Source: Trichosphaerium sp. ATCC 40318 (taxonomy: Eukaryota; Discosea; Flabellinia; Trichosidae). Taken from it: a stretch of 22,725 nt of DNA. The notes beneath the pieces are model-generated. The model did no database searches. It saw only the letters and a program-made list of their open reading frames with translations, and was not told the DNA's origin. Position numbers and translations under genes: made by a program. Location of the stretch: contig JALMLS010000551.1 of the NCBI GenBank assembly GCA_038496445.1, forward strand, positions 1-22,725, given 5' to 3'. Below are positions 10,292 through 22,725 of this stretch, piece by piece (within the stretch, counting starts at the first letter, position 1; each line of letters opens with the position of its first letter).

Positions 10292-13275
10292 TTATTGTTT
10301 GAAATACATTTGCGCTTTGCGTGTAAGTTTACGGGTTCGTGTTGGTTTGACATCACCGTTGGCTATGGCTTTGTATAATTCAGTTTCAGAACGTTGAAAG
10401 CCATGTTCTAATACAGGTAAGTAAAACAAAAACAAATTGTTAAATCAAAAAAAAGTACTAACCTTGCCAAGTTACGCGAAAAGCTGAAACAGTTGGTAAG
10501 TCACAAGGTAGCACTGCAGGTGGCAGAACACTAGGCACCACTACATTAGGAGTTGGAGAAAGTGCAAACGTTTGAGTTGGACTTGGTAAACCTTCAATTG
10601 GTTGAAAATCGTTAGAAAGAAATGATAAAGACATTGGAGATAATGGTGGTGAGGAGGCTGCGCTTGCTGACAATGCCATGGGAGATGCTGGTTGTAATGT
10701 AAGTGATGCCATTGGTGATGAAGCAGCACTTGAAGGAAATGAAACAGGAGATGATGGAGGTAATGTATCCGACCGAACCACTGGAGAAAATGTAAATAGC
10801 AGAGGAGAGTTTGATGCAGATTTCATGGAGGAGAGAGGCGATGAAGGTGGTGAGAGTGAAGGAGACGGTAGCAGAGATTGATTTGTGTGCAGTGATGGAG
10901 CAGCATGGCATGACGGCAATGGAGGTGCGTTTGGTTCAAAAGTTTGACCTTTACCTTTTTTACCTCTTCTGTTACCTTTACCTCGTTTACGTTTCTCAGC
11001 GTCATTGCTTCTAGCTGTTGCTTTATCAAGCTCAGGTATACCAGGTATGTTGTCTGTAACAATAGTTAGGAGCATTACAAAAAAGCTTTGCTTACTGGTT
11101 AAGTTGTAGAGTTCATTCTCTTCCAAGATTGTTTCAGCTGTAAAGTTTTCCTCAAATAGCTGAACAGCGATAATGTGTTTACACTCTGTACCATAGCTTT
11201 GGTAGTAAGGACAGTTACAGATGCCATCTGGTACTTCAATCGAGTACCATTTATTTGGTGTGGCTTGTGATAGACAGTCATATACCCTGTGTGCGTGATC
11301 TGACAAATCAATAGCTACTACATGACCCTACAAAAAAAATAAGTTTTGCATCTTTTAGAATTAAAACGGCGTACATTTGCTGCAAGCTCTTGAGCGTTTG
11401 AATATCTTTTCTCGTCGGTATACTTTGCTTTTGTTTTTTTAATGTGCGAGCCACCTGTTAACTGTATTTCATTGTAGGTTTCCCAATGGTTATCTAAAAT
11501 GGCTGGGAACACTTTCATACAACGGGCAATGGTATAGCGGTGTTGTTTAAAACCTCAAACAAATCAGCGAAAAGAGAGAAAAAATCAAGAGGTACGCACC
11601 ATAAACTGTCATTATTTGTTTCCACTGTGTTTCAACCTTGTTGTTAGTGTTATACAGTCCTTTGCGATTAGGGCGCCCAAAATCTGTCCAAGCGCTTCGC
11701 CATCTCTCTGAAAACCTAAAAAGTCAGTTGTGTTGTGAAAACGAGCAATCGTACCAATTTCGCTTGAAATACAAGTATAATTCATTCGCTGGTTCTAAAG
11801 TTTCTTTTTTCCCTTTGGTACCTGAAATTACATCTTTCTTTTCTTTCCAAACAGTTGTCCTTGCTTTGCACCATTCTTTAAAACTTTGTTCAAGCGTGGT
11901 CAAGTTTTCGTCTGATCTAGCACGCTCAAGTAGACGGAGCTGGTCTGTTATTTCTTGACTACACCAGTGTTATTGGAGTACATAGAAAGGTACACGCACT
12001 ATAGTTTTGAGTCAGAGTCGCTTTTGAACGTAGTTCGCACATATTGGCCTATTGTGCGGCGATAATGAAAGGTACATAACAAATAACGTAACCCGACACT
12101 AACAAGGGCTGCTTGTTCTGCATTATCTTTGTCAATCATAACGTACGGGTTCCAAACGCGATTTTTAGCTATAACAATGAACGTGTTAGCAATAAAGTTC
12201 CTTTATTTATGTACTGTTCAATTTTGCTTTTATTGCTGATAAAAAGCACTCTATGTTTTCAGCTTTGCTGCTTGATGCAATAGCCAATGCACAAAGTAAA
12301 CCTCGCTTGGTTTTTGGCTCTTCACATACGATTCCCCAGATAGGAAATGAATAAGCGTTAAATTTATACACGCTATCAAGTCCAATGATGTCACTGCCAT
12401 GTTGTTGTAAAAGCTTCAATGATTTTGGAGTGGTGAACACTGCTACAAAGTTGCTTTTTTCATTGGTTGGCATGTGCGCTGCAATTCTTGGATACAAAAT
12501 GTATGGTTTGATAGTTGGGTCATTTAGAGTAGTTCGTATTTCATCGATAATGCTTGTTGTCCTAGTTAAAGGGTAAATGTTAATAAAACAATAAAGATAC
12601 TTACGGTTTTATTGCACGATTCTCTCGCTGCCAATCACTAACTTGACGTGTTGGTAGGATCCACTGTTTAAGGGTTGGGTTTTGAATTAATTTGTTTTGT
12701 TGTAGTTGCCGTATGATTTGTACTCTAGTGTTGTTTAAAAACTGCCCTGGTGATGCACGTCCATATCTCCTCGTTGTTCCAAATTCATCCTCTAAATTAA
12801 ATTGTTTACGTACCTAGCGTTTATTTAGTGAGAGTATACTTTCGAGAGTGCGCACTAAGTATACGTAATATTCTTTTGATATATTTTGTTTGGCTTTAAA
12901 GGAAGTATTGTGATTCCCATTCAAGGTGACGTGCGCTGTAGTTAAATCCGTGAGGTAAATCACCCAAGTTAGTTCGCAAGTACAATTATCACAGCTTTTG
13001 CACTCTAAAACTTCTGAACAGAGTTTACCTCGTGAACCATTTCTATCGGCAGGTATTTTAAAATGCTGTATTGCATCTAAACCGGCAAACCGTGGATTTG
13101 AAAACTTGCTTCCTCCTAGCACTCCTTTGCATTTTTTGATGCCTCCGCCACATCGTAATCCCTGCACTTTTTTACCTTTTTTTTTGCACAACCAGAGACC
13201 ATTGAACGCTGTGTGCTCACTGCTGAACTCATGTACTAGCGCTGGCAACTTGGCTACTGGTATAACCAACTGCAT
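10292..13275 (-). CDS. MULE transposase (DDE domain, SWIM zinc finger), about eight introns
   Basis: It catalyses cut-and-paste transposition of the surrounding element. ATG at 13273-13275; an upstream in-frame TTG is less likely. The N-terminal region (about 12840-13275) is cysteine-rich (LWLCKKKGKKVQGLRCGG, later ECKSCDNCTC), probably a DNA-binding zinc module. The catalytic core follows: IIGLDSVYKFNAYSFPIWGI (first Asp, about 12330-12390), VMIDKDNAEQAAL (second Asp), CTFHYRR (the C..H pair usual before the Glu), and NNKVETQWKQIM (likely Glu, about 11610-11640). Next is the SWIM finger CNCPYYQSYGTECKH (about 11173-11220, CxC...CxH). A lysine-rich stretch, a Ser/Pro-rich low-complexity tail, and a last short exon ending RKLTRKAQMYFKQ complete it. 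An in-frame TAG near 12815 falls in a possible 42-nt intron (GTGCG...CGCTAG). All core exons join in frame. Confidence 0.88.
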
Positions 13276-13304
13276 TGAAACTAGGGGAGAACCAATACTC
13301 AAAC

Positions 13305-13363
13305 AACGAAAAATCCCGACCTTGGGAATTTTCGCTATTTTCCGGGGATTTTTCTGTCTCTCC
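13305..13363 (-). repeat. Right terminal inverted repeat of the MULE
   Basis: Reverse-complement match to 9376-9434 with a few substitutions, including the internal AACGAAAAATCCC / GGGAATTTTCG hairpin, which carries a mismatch here. Confidence 0.9.
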
Positions 13364-13372
13364 CTATATATT
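13364..13372. repeat. Target-site duplication (right), CTATATATT
   Basis: Exact copy of 9367-9375, abutting the outer end of the right terminal repeat. Confidence 0.9.
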
Positions 13373-13655
13373 AGCCGCCTTTAGATGAAATGGGTAGTTT
13401 GCTTCTGATACAACGACCTAGGGTTAACAATACTCGTTTTTTGTAACTCAAAACGTGACACAGTGACATAAGTCCAAAATCGTTTTTTGGTTTGCTATGA
13501 GTATCAATAGGTTAATACTAGCCTTGTGTAATAGAAGAAGGTGCAATAGTATAGGTAAGTAAAGATAATCCTGTATTTAGTCAACCAGACGGAAATGAGT
13601 ATTACAATATTGTTAGGCTGTAAATAGACTTTTGAACGTTGGTCTTTAATAGTCA

Positions 13656-13759
13656 ATATCACAACAGATCAGTTCAGTACACTCCAACTTTCTTCACAAC
13701 GTTAAAGTCTTCGTGGCCTAATGGTATGGCACCAGTCTTCGGATCTGGGGATTGCGGGT
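13656..13759 (+). repeat. Right arm of the 104-bp inverted repeat
   Basis: Identical to the reverse complement of 8004-8107. It covers the 5' flank and most of the tRNA-Arg gene. The two arms are 5548 bp apart and enclose the whole MULE. Confidence 0.9.
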
Positions 13760-13778
13760 TCAAGTCCCGTCGGGGACT
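13707..13778 (+). tRNA. tRNA-Arg, anticodon TCG
   Basis: Seventy-two bases, no intron. The acceptor stem GTCTTCG pairs with CGGGGAC (two G-T wobbles). The D-arm is GCC...GGC with an AATGG loop, and the anticodon loop CTTCGGA gives TCG with T33. The T-arm GCGGG-TTCAAGT-CCCGT pairs with one wobble. The discriminator base is T; no CCA is encoded, as expected for a nuclear tRNA. The A-box (TGGCCTAATGG) and B-box (GGTTCAAGTCC) are both present. A short T run (GTTTTGC, 13779-13785) can serve as RNA polymerase III terminator. One pair at the base of the anticodon loop is T-T. Confidence 0.93.
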
Positions 13779-14024
13779 GTTTTGCTTGCCCTGGCACCGC
13801 TGACACTTTTTATTTTGGCTTGTGGAAGCGTTTTTTCGAATTTTGGAAATGTCAAAATTTTTTAGTTGAGATTGAAGCGTATTCTTGCTTGGTCAACGGT
13901 CTATTTCAGTGAAATTATCTTGTGAAAAGACGCCAAAGTCAGGCACTTACTTGTTGAAGCTTACTTTATTGTTAACACTTCAAAAAAAACAATAATTGAC
14001 ATTGAGAAATTTTTGTGATTACAG

Positions 14025-14556
14025 ACGCCAGTGTTTTAAATGTCGCTACAAATCTTCATTGCGAATTGTGCTATAAACAAATTATTAATTACGCCAACGT
14101 ATACATGCAACCAAACCCACGCAGCAATAATGACATAGCTAACCAGAATATACCAATACACTATCCAAACGACTGGGCATTTGAACAGGAGAACACCATT
14201 AGCATCCACATATGGTAGGACTAGTGTATTCGCTTTCAATCTAACTGTACCAGGTACCATAAGCGCAATACCAGGAAAGGCTGGACTATTGTTGAAGGCC
14301 TTGAAACTACGAAGCTCAAGGTGAATTTAAAGAAGTTAATTTTAAAAGTACAAAAAGAGCTTCGCAAGGTACGTTGTTCTTATCGACAGTATTCGCTGTA
14401 TTTTTATGTTTACTGATTGCGTAGTTATGCCATTGTACTGTCAGTATTCAAGGAACCGATGAAGCGCCTGTACTTCAGCTGCAAGGTACTGACTTTGTTT
14501 TTACTTCTTCGGGGTTTTTTACTGACCGCAATAAGGTGACCAACGCCAAGTTGTAG
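14025..14556 (+). CDS. Possible 3' part of an unidentified multi-exon gene
   Basis: Four in-phase exons can be chained. 14025-14214 follows a GATTACAG acceptor and is rich in N and P (NPRSNNDIANQNIPIHYPND). 14275-14368 reads KGWTIVEGLETTKLKVNLKK and ends at a GTACGT donor. 14453-14485 reads EPMKRLYFSCK. 14536-14556 ends VTNAKL with TAG. Introns are 50-84 nt. I found no convincing first exon; the only in-frame ATG of the first piece is at 14105. No family is recognised. A hydrophobic minus-strand frame overlaps (14036-14260) and is the competing reading. Support is splice phase and composition only. Confidence 0.35.
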
Positions 14557-14944
14557 TTGAATACATAACAAAAACGAGGAAAATTGCGTCATTACGTGAC
14601 ATCAAAACTCATGGTGCTTAAATGCTAAACGCGTCTATTATTCAATGTACTCACAGCAACAATTAAACAGTTTACAATCACGTGGGTTTTTTTTTCTTGA
14701 CTTAGTTGTCACCTGTCTAACATTAGGTGGCTAATTATTTACCTATAATACATAAAATTTCTTTGGTTATTGTACATAGGGAAGGGACTTGTTTAAACTA
14801 CAGTTTTGCTTTGAAACAATTAGATTACAACGTCGACCAAAAAAACCAAAACGTACATTTGTGCTAAACTTTGCTTATCAATGTGTATATCGTTCTTGCT
14901 AGTACTACTAGATGTTTTTGAATTCTTGCTGCCCGTAGAAGTCT
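14557..14944. other. Intergenic; possible alternative C-terminal exon of the neighbour
   Basis: Mostly AT-rich sequence. On the minus strand, 14820-14937 is open and could be a spliced Ser/Thr/Lys-rich tail (TSTGSKNSKTSSSTSKND) of the PA-7TM gene if the last exon is spliced shortly before its stop. A CACGTG site lies at 14679-14684. Confidence 0.35.
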
Positions 14945-16781
14945 TTAATGGGCCGACAGGTTGGAAAGAGTAAACCTAAGAACAAATAAGCATTCAACTC
15001 TGACGCGATCAACAATTACTTGAAGGATTGAAAGTGCCATTTGAGAACAGTAAAAGAAGCCAAGAGAATACACTGTTTTTCTTGTTGCTATATTTTGCTT
15101 TGCAGGAATAGCCATAACGATTACGCTAAAAAGCAATATAACAATAAGAATTGAATTTAGCGTCAACCGTCTCAAAATCTTATTACACGTGTTAGTCACG
15201 TGTAGTAAAAAAAAAAGTTAATATCAAAACAAAGTGTCCTTACCTTTGTCAGTAGCTTCGATTTTTTAGATTCAAACCCACCAGCACGTTTGTAGACCTT
15301 GAAGTAAACGTAAGTTAAAATCAGAATTTCGTTTTCTTGGATAATACCCTTGTTAAAATTACAACGCTGTATATCAATACCGTAAGGTTTGTAAAGAAGT
15401 TTAGGATGAATGGTATGTATAGTATTGCAGTTGGTGTTTCTGTTGTAGCAGCTCTTAGTATAGCTGCAACGATATCAGTGATGATTAAGAAAGCGCTCAA
15501 TGCTATGAAGCATATTCGAAATCTTTTTGTTTTGAGGAAGACATGGATTTGAACTCCCTTTGCAACAAGTGTTTCGTGCCTAGTCCGCATGTAAGTTATC
15601 AATGCAATATTAACTTTTTAATACATACCAAAACATAGTAATGAGAACATTAGTGATTGTAGAAAGTGGGAAACTGATGGAAAGCATAAACTCATCAAAC
15701 TGATACGCATACAATTGCCTTGATCCAAAAAAATTAAGTATGTAAATGAACTTCACTACAACACCGTTTAGTGACACCTAAGAACATCTCTTACGCACGT
15801 GTATTTCCTACAGTTTCTATTGCGATAGCAACCACAGGTAGAGATATTTCGAAAAGGTCTCCAAGCTTGTAGTATTGATAAGCCCTTAAAAGACAGTTAG
15901 CTTCTTTTAAAACGAAAGTCCTAATTTCGCTGGGTTTTTTTTGACAGGTGGTCCGGAACATCTCTTGCCCTGTATCTTACCTCACAACACATAATACCAA
16001 AGCGGCAAAACAAACTAATGCTAGTATAGCTTGCATTATAGCGAACCCGGCCCCACTAAAAAAACTATGGCACCCGTTGTGCGCTGAAATAATAAAAATT
16101 AGTTTGAGCCGAAAACAAAGATTTAGACACGTCATCCTTACTTGATGTGATTGTAGCTGTAATCGTTCCATTTGGAACTATACCTTCTAAATCGTCATCG
16201 TTTACCTCCACAATGGGTATAGAAAGTCTTTTCAAGCTCCTATCTAGCACCACATCAGAAACAAATGAAGAAGTTCTTGATGAAAAAAAAGTAGGGCTAC
16301 ATCTTTGTTCTTATCACTCCCTAAAGTAGGCCCACGCTAAAAGTATGTGTTTTTGGCGATTCGATCAAATATGGCACGTGGTAAAACGTTGACAATACTT
16401 ACCATACACGAAATACATTGCACATCCAGGCGAAACAAACCTACTATTGTACGAAATAATAATAACCGAAGCTCCTATGTCCATCGCTTTTAGAAGATTA
16501 CTACTCGAAATTTCACCATGCGTAAGAAACACAGCATCACCTATTGATAGTCCGATAGCGTTTAGACAATGAGATAAAAGAAACAAAAAGAAATACTAAC
16601 CTGGGATCGCATCATATATCCTTCTAACAGTGGTATTATGTATTGTTGTAAAGAATAAAGAGTTACCACCGAATACTAAAGGTGAAGACTCTATTATTTG
16701 TTCCGTAGGTATCCCACTATGTATTATTATATTGCATGAAGCGTATACTGAGAATAGAAGGAAAATTGTTTCGTAGAGCAT
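14945..16781 (-). CDS. PA-domain seven-transmembrane, receptor-like protein, nine exons
   Basis: Nine exons (16601-16781, 16403-16540, 16142-16309, 15981-16083, 15799-15920, 15629-15755, 15348-15579, 15244-15297, 14945-15178) join in frame to 452 residues. Residues 1-17 form a signal peptide (LYETIFLLFSVYASC). Residues about 40-160 resemble a protease-associated (PA) domain: GDAVFLTHGE, then KAMDIGASVIIISYN (compare the usual AGA..VI pattern), and at its end RLSIPIVEVNDDDLEGIV. Seven hydrophobic helices follow: FAIMQAILALVCFAALVLCV, the LFEISLPVVAIAIETV segment, FMLSISFPLSTITNVLITMF, RICFIALSAFLIITDIVAAI, ILYIPFILNFFTNLTVLIYS, LNSILIVILLFSVIVMAI, and SLGFFYCSQMALSILQVIV. It is likely a plasma-membrane or endomembrane receptor-like protein with a lumenal/extracellular PA domain. 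I chose ATG 16779-16781; a GTG lies one codon upstream inside CACGTG (16782-16787). The boundaries of introns 2 and 5 are the least certain. An alternative last exon may extend to 14820. Confidence 0.72.
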
Positions 16782-16787
16782 CACGTG
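16782..16787. promoter_or_regulatory. CACGTG palindrome abutting the PA-7TM start codon
   Basis: Perfect six-base palindrome directly upstream of the ATG, in the context TCACGTG. It is one of seventeen such sites in the window. CACGTG is the core E-box/Cbf1-type site in many eukaryotes. Whether it binds a factor here is not shown. Confidence 0.3.
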
Positions 16788-17206
16788 TTATAAATGGACA
16801 GAGCGGAACAATAAATAGTCCAACCAAATTCTCGTGCACACAACTTGTTTTCTGGTCTTCATCTACAATCGGCTTACCACGTACTTATTTGTTGTAACAG
16901 GAGTTTAGCGCTCTTCAAGTTTGGTCCTTGAAACAATTGTTATTAAGTCAACTAATCCTCCTTAGTATCGAGCTGTTCAATAAATTTGCTGATTTGTACC
17001 ATTGATTTTAGCTGATGAGCATTCAGTTATTATTTTCGTACTTACAAAAAATTTACAACGTTAAGTTACAGTGCAGCAAAAGAGAATTGAAAACCTACGT
17101 GTTTACCTTTCAGGCAAACCGAACATCAAACTTTTTTTTTGTTATCAGTATTGTTGGCGAACGCAACGACGGCTTTTTTAGTGTACATGTTCTATTCTTA
17201 CAATTA
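16788..17206. other. Intergenic between the PA-7TM and kinase genes
   Basis: This contains the upstream region of the PA-7TM gene and the 3' flank of the kinase gene. A plus-strand frame (17015-17257) crosses into the kinase terminal exon and is best read as chance. No RNA gene or repeat seen. Confidence 0.5.
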
Positions 17207-19599
17207 TTAATTGGTGGTATTTGGGTTAAATTCTTTTGCTGGCTGGTATCTATGTAATTTATAAACTTCTATAGTTGGTACAGCATCAAGGAATGTATTG
17301 AATTGACCAATTGTTTTTTGCATTATTCTCGTTTTTTTAATCTGTTCAATACCATCTTTTCCTGTCAGTAGAAAGAACATTATAACCTGTCCTCTATGGA
17401 AACTAGTACTAATAACAGTTCCACGCCATTGTGGTATCTTTTTACTCATAGAAGGAACTACCAGTGCTAAAAAGTTTGTAAATTGTCTGAAGGTATTATA
17501 AAAAACTAACCTCTAAACAGCGCTGCAGCTTTTGGTTGAGTACCAGGTTTTAGGAGAACACGTGATACAACAGCATACTGAGCTCCAGGTCTAACACCCA
17601 GTTGAACACTTTCAAGTGCATAATGCTTATGAACAGTTGCAACACGTAGTAAAGTATTCCAGAACCGAGGTCTTTCGGAAATAACCTGTGTTGAAAATCA
17701 GGATAACAATTAAAAAGTCAGGTCAAGTACTCTATCAACACGGGCTACATTCTCATCGTTATTATAGCACACAATAGTAAACATCTTTCCAAAATCATCA
17801 GTAGCAAAATAAAACCCATCTGAATACTTACAGATCTCTGGCATTACATAATTGTTCAAGTACTCTATTTTTTTGGTAGTAGTTAGAAAAAACACGTGTT
17901 GCGAAACAAGATTTTTGGCAGTACCAAGACCTTCCGCCTCTGCTTTTTCGTCTAAAAATACCATTTCCCATATACGTGAAAAGTATGACGGATACTCATG
18001 GTTCACGTTTCTTGGTAGGGACAAAATGAGCATCATCTAATAAGCATAAGACTATAGTAAAAAGGTGGAATAAAAAAAAAGTCGTACTGGGTCGGATTTC
18101 TTTAGAGGGTCGAGTATTTCAATGACTTGTTCAAATGTTGGTCTATCATTTGGATCTTGGCTCCAACACTTCTTTACCAGGTCCGTATATATAACTGGAT
18201 AACTTGAAGGCAAAGGAGGTCGCTCTCCATCTTGACAAAGTATTTAATTAAAAAATATTAGAGTGTATTTTATACAATAAAAAGGTCAAACTGAACGTAC
18301 TTCCTACCCTTCTTAAAATGTCTATAATACGAACATCCTTCCAAGGATACTTCCTAGTCATCAATTCCCACAGTACAATACCTACATTGGAAACTTTAGA
18401 ATACGAAATGACAAAAATAGATGAAGACATACCGTAACTGTATACATCAGACGCTGGTAATTGTGGAAGAGTACGTACTTCTGGAGCTCTCCAGGGTACA
18501 GTGCAATTAAAGGGTGTTGAGGGATCTTGCCCATTGCTTGTTTTAAGCGTGCTGATACCAAAATCAGCCACCTTTTAAAACATAAGACGGATAAACAAAT
18601 AGTTTTGATCATCTTGCCTTAACTATTTTATAGTCATTTGCAAGCTACAAACATACATTAGAAATAAAAGGTATTGTAGCAGTAAACATATAGCAGTAAT
18701 TAAAGTACCAAAATGTTAGAACTCTTTAAGTCACGATGCAAAACAAGCGGTTGATGTTTGTGTAGATAATTCATGCCTTAAAAAAACATTCAGTTTCTAA
18801 AAGATGATTGGTTCGTACCTTGTGCTACAGATGTTACAATATGCAGGATATGAGCACCCATCATTCTAGCATTAGAGTCCAAAATCGTGCGCAAATCACC
18901 TGTTTTTTTTCAATGTCAATTTCTAGTGTGTAATATCAGTCACGTGGTTGTACCCATATCCATTAGTTCTGTTACAATAGAAAGAGTTGGTGGCCCACAA
19001 TAACCTAATAATAAAACACAATTTGGATGCCGTAATGTCCTGAAAAGTGTGTTATTCAACAAAAATAAAAAACTTGCTTTTCGCTCACTTCAAGATTGCT
19101 ATTTCTTTCTGGAAATCAGCAGTATTTGTAGGTGATACCTTAGCAGTGAGCATCTACTTAGTGTTACGGCCGTTAAAAATTATGTAGTTAAATTACCTTA
19201 ACTGCAACGTCTAAACGCCATATTTTTGCTTTCCAGACTTCGCCAAATACTCCTGAAGCGTAGTTAGACTTTCTGAGCGCGTTTTCGTTTACAAGATTAA
19301 AACGTACCATTTCCTAACTTGTGGTCGATCTTAAGATCACTAAACTCAACTGTAGAGCTATGTTGGATCTCTGACAGCAATTTATTTATGCCAGCAGCAA
19401 ATTCGACGTTCGTTAGCTCGGGCATCGTACTGGTGGGCTGTTGACGCAACATTGGCGTGCAATACATAAGATAGCTTGACGCCTTTTCATTGGCATCACT
19501 CAAGACCCATTCATAGCCCTCTGAATCTAGTGACGTTGCCAAATCGTTCCTTTTAACATTATCTGTTGGAATATCGGGCGTATCGGTTGTGTCGGTCAT
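17207..19599 (-). CDS. TKL-type Ser/Thr protein kinase with a long unassigned C-terminal region
   Basis: Phosphorylates proteins on Ser/Thr (family knowledge). ATG at 19597-19599. Residues 1-90 are non-catalytic. The kinase domain starts with the Gly-rich loop GNGVFGEVWKAKIW, split by an intron after 19308, then the VAVK lysine, the alpha-C segment FQKEIAILK, and the TKL-typical TLRHPNCVLLLGYC. The catalytic loop HRDLKSSNIL is at 18709-18738, DFGIST at 18554-18571, and VPWRAPEV follows. The domain ends DPNDRPTFEQVIEILDPL. All key residues are present, so it should be active. After an intron (GTACG...TTAG, about 50 nt), phase 0 continues into about 240 further residues ending at 17207 (NPNTTN), mixed alpha/beta and of no family I recognise. 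That part begins with ATGATG, so it could instead be a separate gene only about 50 bp downstream. The matching donor, acceptor and phase make one gene more likely. Confidence 0.8.
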
Positions 19600-19812
19600 A
19601 CCAACGTTATACTACGTATACAACGACATGAACGCTGGAGTACTTAAGTTGCTTTGATTTTGACTTTCAGGAAACGTTAAGTTTATTGCCTCAATTTCGT
19701 TTGATTCGCGAATTTATTATAGCAACGGCAGCAAAGACGCGCATACAACTACCTGCGAGTGTTGAAAATTAAAGTAAATTTCCTGACCTACGGAAACGAC
19801 CAATAACCACCC
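19600..19812. promoter_or_regulatory. Divergent intergenic (probable bidirectional promoter)
   Basis: 213 bp between the start codons of the minus-strand kinase and the plus-strand helicase. It must hold both 5' untranslated regions and core promoters. I see an AT-rich stretch (GAATTTATTATAGC, about 19710-19725) but no clear canonical TATA box and no CACGTG. Confidence 0.4.

Positions 19813-22725
<2,913 letters not shown>

Larger units (their letters stand above)
9376..13363 (-). mobile_element. Complete Mutator-like DNA transposon (MULE), 3988 bp
   Basis: The element is bounded by 59-bp terminal inverted repeats (left 9376-9434, right 13305-13363) that start GGAGGGACAG and GGAGAGACAG and differ at few positions, apart from a short variable centre. 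A perfect 9-bp target duplication flanks it. It carries one multi-exon minus-strand gene for a DDE transposase with a SWIM zinc finger, with no frameshift in any exon I traced. Intact ends, an intact gene and an unmutated duplication indicate recent insertion and probable autonomy (inference). Confidence 0.92.

Noticed and set aside
10541-11062. Several overlapping minus and plus frames with Ser-, His- or acidic-rich repeats
   Set aside because: They are out-of-frame readings of the Ser/Pro-rich low-complexity tail of the transposase.
14036-14260. Hydrophobic minus-strand frame of 74 residues with a membrane-like stretch
   Set aside because: It is antisense to a chain of in-phase plus-strand exons with good splice sites, and I could not extend it upstream in frame. 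Hydrophobic runs are the expected shadow of N/Q-rich coding sequence. Not excluded entirely.

Overview
This is an AT-rich, intron-dense nuclear segment from a eukaryote. Almost every protein has to be assembled from exons split by very short introns (about 40-90 nt). Donors are mostly GTACG or GTAAG/GTATG and acceptors end in AG. Gene content (a DUF4139 protein, a TKL-type kinase, a DHX37/Dhr1 rRNA-processing helicase, a PA-domain seven-helix membrane protein and a Mutator-like transposon) fits a compact-genome microbial eukaryote, such as an early-diverging fungus, oomycete-like protist or amoebozoan. I cannot name the species from sequence alone.

Layout. Minus strand, 353-3150: a DUF4139 (MuiA/F37C4.5-like) protein. 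Minus strand, 3410-5969: a many-helix membrane protein of no family I recognise. Minus strand, 6393-6833: a short intronless coiled-coil protein. From about 6834 to 14556 the window changes character. This accessory region holds a duplicated palindrome, a possible small gene, a truncated tRNA-Arg copy on the minus strand, a complete Mutator-like element (9376-13363) with matching terminal inverted repeats and a perfect 9-bp target duplication, and the full-length tRNA-Arg(TCG) on the plus strand. The truncated and full tRNA copies are the ends of a perfect 104-bp inverted repeat that brackets the transposon. A poorly supported plus-strand gene follows (about 14025-14556).

From 14945 the single-copy gene pattern resumes. 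A minus-strand gene encodes a signal peptide, a PA-like ectodomain and seven membrane helices (14945-16781). Next comes a minus-strand TKL kinase with a long unassigned C-terminal region (17207-19599). A 213-bp divergent intergenic region separates it from the plus-strand DHX37/Dhr1 helicase, which starts at 19813 and runs off the right edge.

How it fits together: the genes look like unrelated single-copy functions (ribosome biogenesis, signalling, membrane proteins), not a pathway cluster. The most notable points are the intact and probably recent transposon, the tRNA-bounded inverted duplication around it, the PA-7TM receptor-like protein, and single-base defects in conserved motifs of the helicase that mean either consensus errors or a decaying copy. 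The palindrome CACGTG is frequent in the genic parts and absent from the accessory region.
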